Part shown: one piece after another, positions 9,459 through 17,466 of the stretch
Layout: each line of letters starts with the position of its first letter
Numbering within the stretch: the stretch's first letter is position 1
Assembly: GCF_002261425.1 (NCBI RefSeq)
Contig: NZ_NEVJ01000003.1
Location: 2,852,001 to 2,916,000, forward strand
Reading direction: 5' to 3'
From: Bordetella genomosp. 9
Lineage (GTDB): Bacteria; Pseudomonadota; Gammaproteobacteria; Burkholderiales; Burkholderiaceae_B
Length of the DNA stretch: 64,000 nt
The notes under the pieces: generated by a model
What the model was told of the DNA's origin: nothing
What the model saw: the letters and a program-made list of their open reading frames with translations, nothing else
Database searches by the model: none
Translations under genes and position numbers: made by a program

Positions 9459-10379
9459 TCAACCGCGCGCGGGAAACAGGCCGGCGGGCCGGAACACCAG
9501 GACCACCGCCATCAACAGGTAAATGGACAGCGCGGCCAGCGTCGGGCCGACGCTGCCGGCCACCGATGGCGCGAAGACCTGCCGCAACAGCAGCGGCAGA
9601 AAGGCGCGCCCGGCGGTATCCACCATGCCGACCAGCAAGGCGCCGACGAACGCGCCGCGTATGGAGCCGATGCCGCCGATCACGATGCACACCAGGACCA
9701 GGATCAGGATGTCTTCGCCCATGCCCACCTGGACGGCCGTCAGGGGCCCCAGCAGCGCGCCGGCCACCGCGGCCAGCATGGCGCCCAGGCAGAAAACGCC
9801 CAGGAAAAGCAGGGGCACACGCACGCCCATCAAGGTGGCCATCTGGCGATTGGACGCCCCCGCGCGCACCAGCACGCCGGCGCGGGTGCGGGTGACGAAG
9901 GCATACAGGCCCAGCGCCACCAGCAGTCCCACGGCGATGATCATCAGCCTGTAGGAGGAATACATCAGGTCGGGCAACAGCCGCACCGGCCCGCTCAGCG
10001 CGGCCGGCGTGGCCAGCATCACGGGCGCGGGCCCCCAGATCATCTTGACCAGGTCGCCGGCGATCAGGATCACCGCGTACGTGCCCAGCACCTGCGCCAG
10101 GTGGTCGCGCACCGCCAGCCGGCGTATCAGCACCAGTTCCAGCAGCGCGCCGATGATCCCTGTGGCCACCGCGGCCACGCACACGGCGGCCAGGAAAGAG
10201 CCGGTGCGCTGCATCGTTTCCGCGGCGACATAGGCGCCCGCCATGTAAAGCGAACCGTGGGCCAGGTTCAGGATGTCCATGATCCCGAACACCAGCGTCA
10301 GTCCGGCGGCGATCAGGAACAGCATCAACCCGAACTGCAGGCCGTTCAGCAGCTGCTCCAGAACCAGCGTGTATCCCAT
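9459..10379 (-). CDS. livH: LivH-type ABC transporter permease
   Basis: A 306-residue inner-membrane permease with about eight hydrophobic helices. The family signature after the first helix (GLTLVFGIMDILNLAHGSLYMAG) is present. With the LivM part of the neighbouring fusion it forms the heterodimeric channel of a Liv-type importer. It lies 7 bases after the binding-protein gene and 2 bases before livMG, so all four genes form one operon. Length is normal for the family. Confidence 0.92.
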   Translation of the reverse strand: MGYTLVLEQLLNGLQFGLMLFLIAAGLTLVFGIMDILNLAHGSLYMAGAYVAAETMQRTGSFLAAVCVAAVATGIIGALLELVLIRRLAVRDHLAQVLGTYAVILIAGDLVKMIWGPAPVMLATPAALSGPVRLLPDLMYSSYRLMIIAVGLLVALGLYAFVTRTRAGVLVRAGASNRQMATLMGVRVPLLFLGVFCLGAMLAAVAGALLGPLTAVQVGMGEDILILVLVCIVIGGIGSIRGAFVGALLVGMVDTAGRAFLPLLLRQVFAPSVAGSVGPTLAALSIYLLMAVVLVFRPAGLFPARG

Positions 10380-10386
10380 GGCGCCG

Positions 10387-11550
10387 TCAGAGCTTGCACT
10401 GGCCGACGTAGACGTCCTGGTAATGATCCACGGTCTTGCCCACCAGCTTGTTGGTCACGCGGCCGCTGCCGTCCTTGTCCACCACGCGCGTGTAGTACGC
10501 CTGGATGGGATAGTGGTTGACGCCGTAGGTGAACTTGCCGCGCACCGACGGGAAGTCCGCCTTGGCCAGCGCCGCGATGATGGCCTGGCGATCCGACGCC
10601 TTGCCGCCGCTCTGGCGCACCGCCGCGTCCATGGCCATGATCACGTCGTAGGCCTGCGCCGCGTACAGCGAGGGATAGCGGCCGTTGTATTCCTTGCGGA
10701 AGGCGGCGACGAAGTCCTTGTTGGCCGGCACGTCCAGGTCATGCGCCCATTGCGCGGTGTTGTACATGCCCACCATGTCGGCGCCCACGGCCTGGATCAC
10801 GTCCTCGTCGGCGGAAAACCCCGGGCCGACCAGTGCGATACCGTTCTTCAGCCCCGCGCCGACGAACTGCTTGATGAAGTTGATGCCCATGCCGCCGGGC
10901 AGGAAGATGTAGACGGCATCCGGCTTGGCGGCGCGCACCTGCGCCAGTTCTGCGGCATAGTCCAGCTGGCCCAGCTTGGTGTAGATCTCGTCGGCCACCG
11001 GCGCCTTGTAGCCGCGCTTGAAGCCGGTCAAGGCATCGCGGCCCGCGGGGTAATCGGGCGCGATGATCAGCATCTTCTTGTAGCCGCGATCGGCCGCCAT
11101 CTTGCCGGCGACCTCATGGAAGGCGTCGTTCTGGTAGGCCGTGCCGAACCAGTAGGCGTTGCATTGCTCGCCGGCATACTGGCTGGGACCGGGATTGTTG
11201 GACAGATAGGGCACCTTGGCGGCGAACAGCGCGGGGCCGACGGCCAGCGCCACGTTCGAGCCTATCGGCCCGGTGAAGAAATCGACCTTTTCACGCTGGA
11301 TGTAGCGGGTCACCAGCTGGCGCGCCTGGTCCGGATTGCCGCCCATGTCGGTCTGCAGGAATTCGGCGGGCTGGCCGCCCAGCTTGCCGCCCAGTTGCTT
11401 GATGGCCAGGTTGAAGCCATCACGCGCTTCGGCGCCCAGGGCCGAGAACGGGCCGGAAATGTCATTGGCGATGCCGACCTTGATGGCGTCCGCGGAAGCG
11501 ATGCCGGGCAGCAGCGCGATGGCCGCGAGTAGAGACGGGATGAAACGCAT
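10387..11550 (-). CDS. LivK-type periplasmic substrate-binding protein
   Basis: A 387-residue receptor-family ligand-binding protein with a clear signal peptide (MRFIPSLLAAIALLPGIASA). The mature part begins DAIKVGIANDISGPFSALG, the typical start of type I periplasmic-binding proteins. An AGGAG ribosome site lies 7 bases before the ATG. The frame is open far upstream, but the signal peptide fixes the start. It is the first gene of the liv operon and is divergent from the hydrolase-marR operon. The MarR-like dyad at 11658-11673 lies in the shared 162-bp region. Members of this family bind branched-chain amino acids, amides or aromatic acids. Given the neighbours, an aromatic ligand such as anthranilate or kynurenine is possible but inferred. 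Confidence 0.88.
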   Translation of the reverse strand: MRFIPSLLAAIALLPGIASADAIKVGIANDISGPFSALGAEARDGFNLAIKQLGGKLGGQPAEFLQTDMGGNPDQARQLVTRYIQREKVDFFTGPIGSNVALAVGPALFAAKVPYLSNNPGPSQYAGEQCNAYWFGTAYQNDAFHEVAGKMAADRGYKKMLIIAPDYPAGRDALTGFKRGYKAPVADEIYTKLGQLDYAAELAQVRAAKPDAVYIFLPGGMGINFIKQFVGAGLKNGIALVGPGFSADEDVIQAVGADMVGMYNTAQWAHDLDVPANKDFVAAFRKEYNGRYPSLYAAQAYDVIMAMDAAVRQSGGKASDRQAIIAALAKADFPSVRGKFTYGVNHYPIQAYYTRVVDKDGSGRVTNKLVGKTVDHYQDVYVGQCKL

Positions 11551-11657
11551 GCGATGCTCCTGGCGCGAGCCGCGCCGGCCGGTTCTTGAAAGTGTGGGAT
11601 GCGATTCCAGAGACCGCCGGCGCTCGAAATTTCCCCCTGCGCGCTGGCGTCCGACAT

Positions 11658-11673
11658 AGTTTAGGTTTAAAGT
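11658..11673. promoter_or_regulatory. Candidate MarR-type operator between livK and the hydrolase-marR operon
   Basis: AGTTTAGGTTTAAAGT is a 16-bp imperfect dyad (10 of 16 symmetric). It agrees with the site at 2725-2740 in 13 of 16 positions and the shared stretch extends one or two bases upstream (TAGTTTAGG). It lies 39 bases before the ATG of the hydrolase and about 108 bases before livK, so it could control both directions. The MarR protein encoded two genes away is the natural candidate binder. Confidence 0.55.
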
Positions 11674-11712
11674 AATGTGCGGAACAAGTCTAGGGTTTTT
11701 ACCAATACCCCC

Positions 11713-12666
11713 ATGGCCACTCTCTATCGCGACTACGATCGCGCCGCGCTGGACGACCAGTACAACGCACGCGCCACGGTACCGGATTTCAGCGCCATCA
11801 CGCGCCAGTATGCCGAAGAAAGCGCGCGGGCGCGCGCCACGCTGCCCTGCGTGCTGGACGTGGCCTATGGCGATCATCCGGACGAAACGCTGGATATCTT
11901 CCCCGCCGCCAACGCCGCCAACGGTGAAACCGCGTCCGGATGCCCGACGCCGGTCTTCGTCTTCCTGCACGGCGGCTATTGGCGCCTGCTGTCCAAGGAC
12001 GATTCCAGCGGCATGGCGCCCGCCTTCACGCGCGCCGGCGCCATGCTGGTGGCGGTGAACTATTCGCTGGCGCCGGCGGTCACGCTGGACCATATCGTCG
12101 ACCAGATACGCCGCGCCATGGCCTGGCTGCACCGCAACGTCGCCGCCCATGGCGGCGATCCCGCCCGCATCCACGTCGGCGGCAGTTCGGCCGGCGGCCA
12201 CCTGACCGGCATGCTGCTGACCGACGACTGGCAGGCCCGCTATGGCGTGCCCGCCGATATCGTGCGTGGCGCCGCGCCGCTGTCCGGACTCTTCGACCTG
12301 ACGCCGCTGGTGCATACGCACATCAATGACTGGATGCGCCTGACGCCGGAAGACGCCGCCCGCAACAGCCCGATGCTGCACCTGCCGGCCAGGCCCTGTC
12401 CGCTGGTCGCCAGCCATGGCGCGAACGAAACCGACGAGTTCAAGCGGCAGACCCGCGATTACGTGGACGCGCTGCGCGCCCGCGGGGGCGACGCCCGTTA
12501 CGTGGCGACCCCGGGCAGCAACCACTTCGACATCGTGCTGCGCCTGAACGACCCGGACGCGCCGATCACCCGCGCCATCTTCGCCCAGATGGGATTGTCC
12601 GCGCCAGGCCCGGACGCGGCGGCGCAACCGGCCCGGCCGACCCACGGCGCCGCGCCGCAGCCATGA
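11713..12666 (+). CDS. Alpha/beta hydrolase, arylformamidase (KynB)-like
   Basis: A 317-residue alpha/beta hydrolase of the hormone-sensitive-lipase/arylformamidase type. The oxyanion motif HGGYW is at 86-90, the nucleophile elbow GSSAG is at 157-161 (Ser159), and a C-terminal His lies in SNHFD. The N-terminus (TLYRDYDRAALDDQYNARA) resembles proteins annotated as N-formylkynurenine formamidase. That reaction yields kynurenine and ultimately anthranilate, which would fit the 2-aminobenzoyl-CoA hydroxylase at the left edge. The ATG at 11713 is preferred; an in-frame GTG at 11677 would add 12 residues, and neither has a strong ribosome site. Its stop overlaps the marR start (ATGA). The formamidase activity is an inference and other ester substrates are possible. 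Confidence 0.75.
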   Translation: MATLYRDYDRAALDDQYNARATVPDFSAITRQYAEESARARATLPCVLDVAYGDHPDETLDIFPAANAANGETASGCPTPVFVFLHGGYWRLLSKDDSSGMAPAFTRAGAMLVAVNYSLAPAVTLDHIVDQIRRAMAWLHRNVAAHGGDPARIHVGGSSAGGHLTGMLLTDDWQARYGVPADIVRGAAPLSGLFDLTPLVHTHINDWMRLTPEDAARNSPMLHLPARPCPLVASHGANETDEFKRQTRDYVDALRARGGDARYVATPGSNHFDIVLRLNDPDAPITRAIFAQMGLSAPGPDAAAQPARPTHGAAPQP

Positions 12667-13160
12667 CCCAGGCCCCCGACCTGGAGTCGCGCGCCGCGCC
12701 GGACGACCATCACGCGCTGCGCCTCTGGCTGCGCCTGCTGACCTGCGCCAATCTGGTGGAAGGCGAAATCCGCGGCCGCCTGCGCGCCGAGTTCGACACC
12801 ACCCTGCCGCGCTTCGACCTGATGGCGCAACTGCAGCGCGCGCCCAAGGGCATGAAGATGGGCGAGCTGTCGCGCCACATGATGGTGACCAACGGCAATA
12901 TCACCGGCATCACCGATCAGCTGGAAAAGGAAGGCCTGGTCATGCGCACCAAGGTGGCCTCCGACCGCCGCAGCTCGCTGATCAAGCTGACCCCCCTGGG
13001 ACGCAGGACCTTCGCCCGCATGGCGCGGGCGCACGAGGCCTGGGTCAAGGATTTATTGTCGGGTTTACCGGAAAGCAGCCGCCACGCGCTCTTTCAGACG
13101 CTCGGAGAGCTTAAACTCCAGGTCGTGGCCAGCCGCGCCCGCGCGCGGCCGTCCACCTGA
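12663..13160 (+). CDS. MarR-family transcriptional regulator
   Basis: A 165-residue winged-helix protein. The MarR DNA-recognition region is visible as MGELSRHMMVTNGNITGITDQLEKEGLV followed by the wing SDRRSSLIKLTPLGRR. Helical dimerisation segments flank it. It is translationally coupled to the hydrolase gene. MarR proteins of aromatic-acid islands typically repress and are released by a CoA thioester or free aromatic acid. The two matching dyads (2725-2740 and 11658-11673) are the likely targets, which would make it the regulator of the whole anthranilate-type set. The ligand is unknown. Confidence 0.9.
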   Translation: MTQAPDLESRAAPDDHHALRLWLRLLTCANLVEGEIRGRLRAEFDTTLPRFDLMAQLQRAPKGMKMGELSRHMMVTNGNITGITDQLEKEGLVMRTKVASDRRSSLIKLTPLGRRTFARMARAHEAWVKDLLSGLPESSRHALFQTLGELKLQVVASRARARPST

Positions 13161-13187
13161 CTTCCTCAACGATCCGTCAAAACCCCG

Positions 13188-14231
13188 ATGATTCCGGTCG
13201 CGCTGCCCGGCGGCAACTTCTATCCCATGCTGGCCGTTTCGCTGGTCTGCCTGGCGACGTTGCTGACGTGGATCGCCGTGCTCTGCACCAACCGGCAGGC
13301 CCGGCTGCGCCTGCGCGCCCGGCCGCGCAGCAACGCGGTGGCGATGCTGGCCCTGGCCGTGATCGGCGGCATCTTCCCGGCGCGCCTCGCGCTGCACTGG
13401 ATCGACGGCCGCGAGGCCGCCGCGGAAGAAGCCGCCCACACCATGGTCCTGGACGGCCCGCGCACGCTGGCGGGCATCGATATGCCGGCCGGCACGCGCC
13501 TGCTGGTGCGAGTGGCCGGACAAGCCGACACCTTCGAAATGGCGCGCTTTCCGCGCCCGGTGCCCGTCGCCGGCATGCCCGTGATCGGCCTGCAGCGCTA
13601 CCTGGCCAAGGCCGGCGCGCGGGAATACCGCGCCACCGGCGCGTCCGGCACCTTGCCGGTGGACGAAGCCGCCGACGGCTGGCGCTGCACGCGCGGGCAC
13701 AAGGTGGAATTCAAGCCGGGCGAAGACGGCGCCCTGCGCTTCAGCAGCTGCCACCTGGCGGCGGGCAACCAGCTGGATGGACAGCCCTTGCCGGCCGGCA
13801 CCTGGGTCGCGCTGCGCCAGGGCGCCCGCCCGGCCAGCGACTTCCAGCATGTGGACGGCTGGCTGCTGCGTACCGATGGCAGCGAAGCTTCCTCGATCGC
13901 CGGCATGCCGCTGCTCAAGGCGGACCTGCGGCTGGACCGCGCGCGCAAGCTGGTGTGGTTCGAAGGCAGCCTGGCCCGGGAGTACGTGCTGGGACCGTTG
14001 ACCTATCCCGCCGGCACGCGGGTGGCGACGGCCGGCGCGGCGGTGGCCGGCGCCAAGCCGGGCGACCTGGTCTTCAGCCCTTCGCGCGGCCGCTCCGCCG
14101 GACGCGACGACGGCGACGATGTGCCGTCGGGCAAATCGGTGCTGCAGGCGCCGGACGGCACGGTGCGCGGCGTGATGAGCAACCGCGCCGCCGGCGTGCT
14201 GGACGTCGCGGCCATCGGCACCACGCCTTAG
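13188..14231 (+). CDS. Unknown membrane-anchored protein
   Basis: I do not recognise a family for this 347-residue protein. Two hydrophobic segments near the N-terminus (about 13-33 and 48-67) are followed by a long soluble part of about 280 residues rich in Gly, Ala, Pro and Arg. That part contains a Cys pair (Trp-Arg-Cys near 165, and Ser-Ser-Cys near 187). Codon use, with G or C at nearly every third position, is like that of the neighbours, so it is a real gene. No clear ribosome site precedes the ATG at 13188; a second ATG at 13227 is possible. It stands between the marR gene (27 bases) and argJ (148 bases), and nothing ties it functionally to either. Confidence 0.7.
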   Translation: MIPVALPGGNFYPMLAVSLVCLATLLTWIAVLCTNRQARLRLRARPRSNAVAMLALAVIGGIFPARLALHWIDGREAAAEEAAHTMVLDGPRTLAGIDMPAGTRLLVRVAGQADTFEMARFPRPVPVAGMPVIGLQRYLAKAGAREYRATGASGTLPVDEAADGWRCTRGHKVEFKPGEDGALRFSSCHLAAGNQLDGQPLPAGTWVALRQGARPASDFQHVDGWLLRTDGSEASSIAGMPLLKADLRLDRARKLVWFEGSLAREYVLGPLTYPAGTRVATAGAAVAGAKPGDLVFSPSRGRSAGRDDGDDVPSGKSVLQAPDGTVRGVMSNRAAGVLDVAAIGTTP

Positions 14232-14379
14232 CACGGGTTAACAGTCCTGGCGCAAAAGGCTGGGATAATAGGCGACTTTTCCGCCGCTTACGCGCGCCGT
14301 CGCGGGCATGCACGCCCGACGCAAGGGGCGGCGATTCGTCCACCGCCGGTCCGCCGCGACCGCCACAGAGACCGCATAC

Positions 14380-15606
14380 ATGGCCGTCAACCTGAAGATC
14401 CCTTCCGAATCCGAAATTTTTCCCGTGGCCGGCGTCGAGATCGGCGTCGCCGAAGCCGGCATCCGCAAGGCCGGACGGCGGGACCTGACCGTATTCCGCC
14501 TGGCCGGCGGCGCGACCGTGGCGGGGGTGTTCACGCGCAACCGCTTCCGCGCCGCGCCCGTTCAGGTGTGCGAAAGCCATCTGGCGAGCGGCGACGCCAT
14601 CACTGCGCTGGTGATCAATACCGGCAATGCCAATGCGGGCACGGGGGCGGACGGCCTCGCCCGCACGCACGAAACCTGCAAGGCGCTGGCCGGCCTGCTG
14701 AACATCAAGCCGACCCAGGTCCTGCCCTTTTCCACCGGGGTGATCCTGGAGCCCCTGCCGGTCGACCGCCTGGTCGCCGGCCTGCCGCGCGCCATTGCGG
14801 CGCTGGGGCCGGACAACTGGATGAATGCCGCGCATGGCATCATGACCACCGACACCCTGCCCAAGATCGCCTCTTCGCGCAGGACCATCGGCGGCAAGAC
14901 GGTCACCATCACGGGCATCAGCAAGGGCGCCGGCATGATTCGGCCGAATATGGCGACGATGCTGGGCTTCCTGGCGACCGACGCCGGCTTCGCGCGCCCC
15001 TTGCTGGAGAAGCTGACGCGCCAGATCGCCGATCGGTCCTTCAACCGCATCACCGTCGACGGCGATACCTCCACCAACGATTCCTTCATCGTGATCGCCA
15101 CCGGCCAGTCGGGCCTGCGCGTGGACAGCGAAAACGATCCGCACTATGCGGAACTGGCCAAGGCCCTGGGCGACGCCGCCGCCGAACTGGCGCAGAAGAT
15201 CGTGCGCGACGCCGAAGGCGCCACCAAGTTCATCACCATCCGCGTGGAAGAAGCCGGCACCACCGAAGAAGCGCTGAAGGTCGCCTACTCCGTGGCCCAT
15301 TCGCCGCTGGTCAAGACGGCGTTCTATGCATCCGATCCCAACCTGGGCCGCATCCTGGCGGCGGTGGGCTATGCCGGCATCGACGATCTGGACGTCAGCC
15401 ATCTGCGCCTGTGGCTGGACGACGTGCTGGTCGCCACGCAGGGCGGCCGCAACCCCGACTACCAGGAAGAAGACGGCCAGCGGGTGATGAAGCAGGCCGA
15501 GATCCTGGTGCGCATCGCGCTTGGCCGCGGCCAGGTCGCCGACACCGTGTACACCTGCGACTTCTCGCACGAGTACGTCAGCATCAACGCGGACTACCGG
15601 TCCTGA
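14380..15606 (+). CDS. argJ: Bifunctional glutamate N-acetyltransferase / amino-acid acetyltransferase ArgJ
   Basis: A 408-residue ArgJ of normal length. It recycles the acetyl group from N-acetylornithine to glutamate and can also use acetyl-CoA, in the cytosolic arginine pathway. The autoproteolytic site is visible as [13 protein letters not shown], with the nucleophilic Thr at about residue 193, and the glycine-rich motifs [11 protein letters not shown] and [11 protein letters not shown] are present. The start at 14380 ([18 protein letters not shown]) matches the family. An open stretch of 24 codons upstream has no homology. It is followed after 23 bases by the DUF815 ATPase, an order common in betaproteobacteria. 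Confidence 0.95.
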   Translation: MAVNLKIPSESEIFPVAGVEIGVAEAGIRKAGRRDLTVFRLAGGATVAGVFTRNRFRAAPVQVCESHLASGDAITALVINTGNANAGTGADGLARTHETCKALAGLLNIKPTQVLPFSTGVILEPLPVDRLVAGLPRAIAALGPDNWMNAAHGIMTTDTLPKIASSRRTIGGKTVTITGISKGAGMIRPNMATMLGFLATDAGFARPLLEKLTRQIADRSFNRITVDGDTSTNDSFIVIATGQSGLRVDSENDPHYAELAKALGDAAAELAQKIVRDAEGATKFITIRVEEAGTTEEALKVAYSVAHSPLVKTAFYASDPNLGRILAAVGYAGIDDLDVSHLRLWLDDVLVATQGGRNPDYQEEDGQRVMKQAEILVRIALGRGQVADTVYTCDFSHEYVSINADYRS

Positions 15607-15629
15607 TCGAAGCACTTGGAATCACGCTC

Positions 15630-16499
15630 GTGAACGCTGCTCCCGACTTCACCACCCTGATCGCCCGCGCCGAGCGCGTGCTGGCGCAACTCGAAGCCTA
15701 TCTTCCCCCCGCGCCGCCGGAGATCGACTGGAACGCGCACGCCTTCCGCTGGCGCAAGCGCGGCTCGCGCGGCTGGCTGGACGCCGTGCGGCACGTCGCC
15801 CGCATCGATCTGGAAGACCTGCAGCACATCGAGCGCCAGAAGGCCATCATCGATCGCAATACCCAGCAGTTCCTGGACAGGAAGCCCGCCAACAACGTGC
15901 TGATGACCGGCGCGCGCGGCACCGGCAAGAGCTCCCTGGTCAAGGCCATGCTGGCCGCGTACGCGCCGCGCGGCCTGCGCCTGATCGAGGTCGACAAATC
16001 CGACCTGGGCGACCTGGCGGACATCGTCGAACTGGTCGATACGCGGCCGGAACGCTTCATCGTGTTCTGCGACGACCTGTCCTTCGAAGAAGGCGAAGCC
16101 GGCTACAAGGCGCTCAAGTCCGTGCTGGACGGCTCGGTGGCGGCGTCGGGCGACAACGTGCTGATCTACGCCACGTCCAACCGCCGGCACCTGATGCCGG
16201 AATACATGAGCGAAAACCTGCAGGCCAAGCACCAGCCTGACGGCGAGATCCATCCCGGCGAAACCGTGGAAGAAAAAATCTCGCTGTCCGAACGCTTCGG
16301 ACTGTGGCTGTCCTTCTATCCCTTCCGCCAGGACGACTACCTGGACATCGTGCGCCACTGGCTGCGCGAACTGGGTTGCCCGGAAGAGCACATCGAGGAA
16401 TCCCGCACCGAGGCGCTGCAGTGGACCATCGAGCGCGGCTCGCGGTCGGGCCGCGTGGCGTACCAGTTCGCGCGCGACTGGGCGGCGCGGCATGTCTGA
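15630..16499 (+). CDS. DUF815-family AAA ATPase
   Basis: A 289-residue protein with a P-loop (LMTGARGTGKSSLVKAML near residue 90) and a Walker B-like acidic stretch (RFIVFCDDLSFEEGE near 147). A sensor-like region (LIYATSNRRHLMPEYM) is followed by a C-terminal helical lid. The family is conserved beside argJ and the Nudix gene in betaproteobacteria, but its role is not established. The start is taken as GTG at 15630 because the conserved part begins soon after; the ribosome site is weak. The end overlaps the next gene by 8 bases. Confidence 0.9.
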   Translation: MNAAPDFTTLIARAERVLAQLEAYLPPAPPEIDWNAHAFRWRKRGSRGWLDAVRHVARIDLEDLQHIERQKAIIDRNTQQFLDRKPANNVLMTGARGTGKSSLVKAMLAAYAPRGLRLIEVDKSDLGDLADIVELVDTRPERFIVFCDDLSFEEGEAGYKALKSVLDGSVAASGDNVLIYATSNRRHLMPEYMSENLQAKHQPDGEIHPGETVEEKISLSERFGLWLSFYPFRQDDYLDIVRHWLRELGCPEEHIEESRTEALQWTIERGSRSGRVAYQFARDWAARHV

Positions 16500-17466
16500 A
16501 CAGATACTCGACGTCGCGGCCGGCCTGATCCTGCGGCCGGATGGCAAGCTGCTGCTGGGGCAACGGCCGGAAGGCAAGCCCTGGGCGGGCTGGTGGGAAT
16601 TGCCGGGCGGCAAGCTCGAGCCCGGCGAAAGCGTGCTGCAGGCGCTGGCGCGCGAGCTGGATGAAGAGCTGGGCATCCAGGTGACCGCGGCGACGCGCTG
16701 GGTCACCTACGTGCATGCCTATCCCCATACCACCGTGCGCCTGGCCTTCTGCCGGGTGACCGGCTGGCGGGGCGAGCCGCGCGGCCTGGAAAACCAGCAA
16801 CTGGAATGGGTGGATCCGGCGCATGCGCAGAGTGTGGGGCAATTGCTGCCCGCGACCTTGCCGCCATTGCGCTGGCTGCGACTGCCGGATATCTACGGCA
16901 TCAGCAACATCGGCGCTCCGGCGGGGCTGCCGGGCTTCATGGCGCGTCTGCGCCATGCCCTGGGGTGCGGGGTGCGGCTGGTACAGCTGCGCGAACCGGC
17001 TTGGCCGGACGGCCCCGCATCCGCCAGCCTGCACCAGGCCTTGCAGGAAGTCCTGCGCGCATGCCGGCAGGCCGGGGCGCGCGTGCTGGTGAACAGCGCG
17101 CATCCACGGGCCTGGTGGACGGAGGCCGATGGCGTGCACTTGCGCGCGGCGGATGCCGCGGCGCTGGCGCAGCGGCCGTTGGCGCGCGACGGCTACTGGG
17201 TGGGCGTATCGGTGCATGACGCCGCGCAGATGGCGCAGGCGCGGACGCTGGATGCGGATTTCGCGGTGGTGGGCCCGGTGGCCGAAACCGCCAGCCATCC
17301 GGGACAGGCGGGCCTGGGCTGGCAAGCCTTCATGGACATCAACCGGGATGCCGGCCTGCCCGCCTATGCGATCGGCGGACAGGGACCGGATACCCTCGCC
17401 GCGGCGCGAGAGCACGGCGCCCACGGCATCGCGGCGATCAGGGCCGTTTTTCCGGCGCAGGCATAG
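16492..17466 (+). CDS. Nudix hydrolase fused to a thiamine-phosphate-synthase-like domain (MutT-ThiE)
   Basis: A 324-residue fusion. Residues 1-130 carry a complete Nudix box at 39-62 (GGKLEPGESVLQALAREL followed by DEELGI), as in MutT enzymes that hydrolyse 8-oxo-dGTP. Residues from about 135 on form a ThiE-like TIM barrel. That half contains the phosphate-binding-like stretch YAIGGQGPDT but lacks several residues of true thiamine-phosphate synthases, so its activity is uncertain. The fusion is common in beta- and gammaproteobacteria. It overlaps the DUF815 gene by 8 bases, and its 3' end overlaps the convergent NodT gene by 29 bases. Confidence 0.9.
   Translation: MSEQILDVAAGLILRPDGKLLLGQRPEGKPWAGWWELPGGKLEPGESVLQALARELDEELGIQVTAATRWVTYVHAYPHTTVRLAFCRVTGWRGEPRGLENQQLEWVDPAHAQSVGQLLPATLPPLRWLRLPDIYGISNIGAPAGLPGFMARLRHALGCGVRLVQLREPAWPDGPASASLHQALQEVLRACRQAGARVLVNSAHPRAWWTEADGVHLRAADAAALAQRPLARDGYWVGVSVHDAAQMAQARTLDADFAVVGPVAETASHPGQAGLGWQAFMDINRDAGLPAYAIGGQGPDTLAAAREHGAHGIAAIRAVFPAQA

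Noticed and set aside
11551..12645. Upstream extension of the LivK-like protein by several hundred codons
   Set aside because: It runs antisense through the hydrolase gene, while a clean signal peptide and an AGGAG site mark 11550 as the start.
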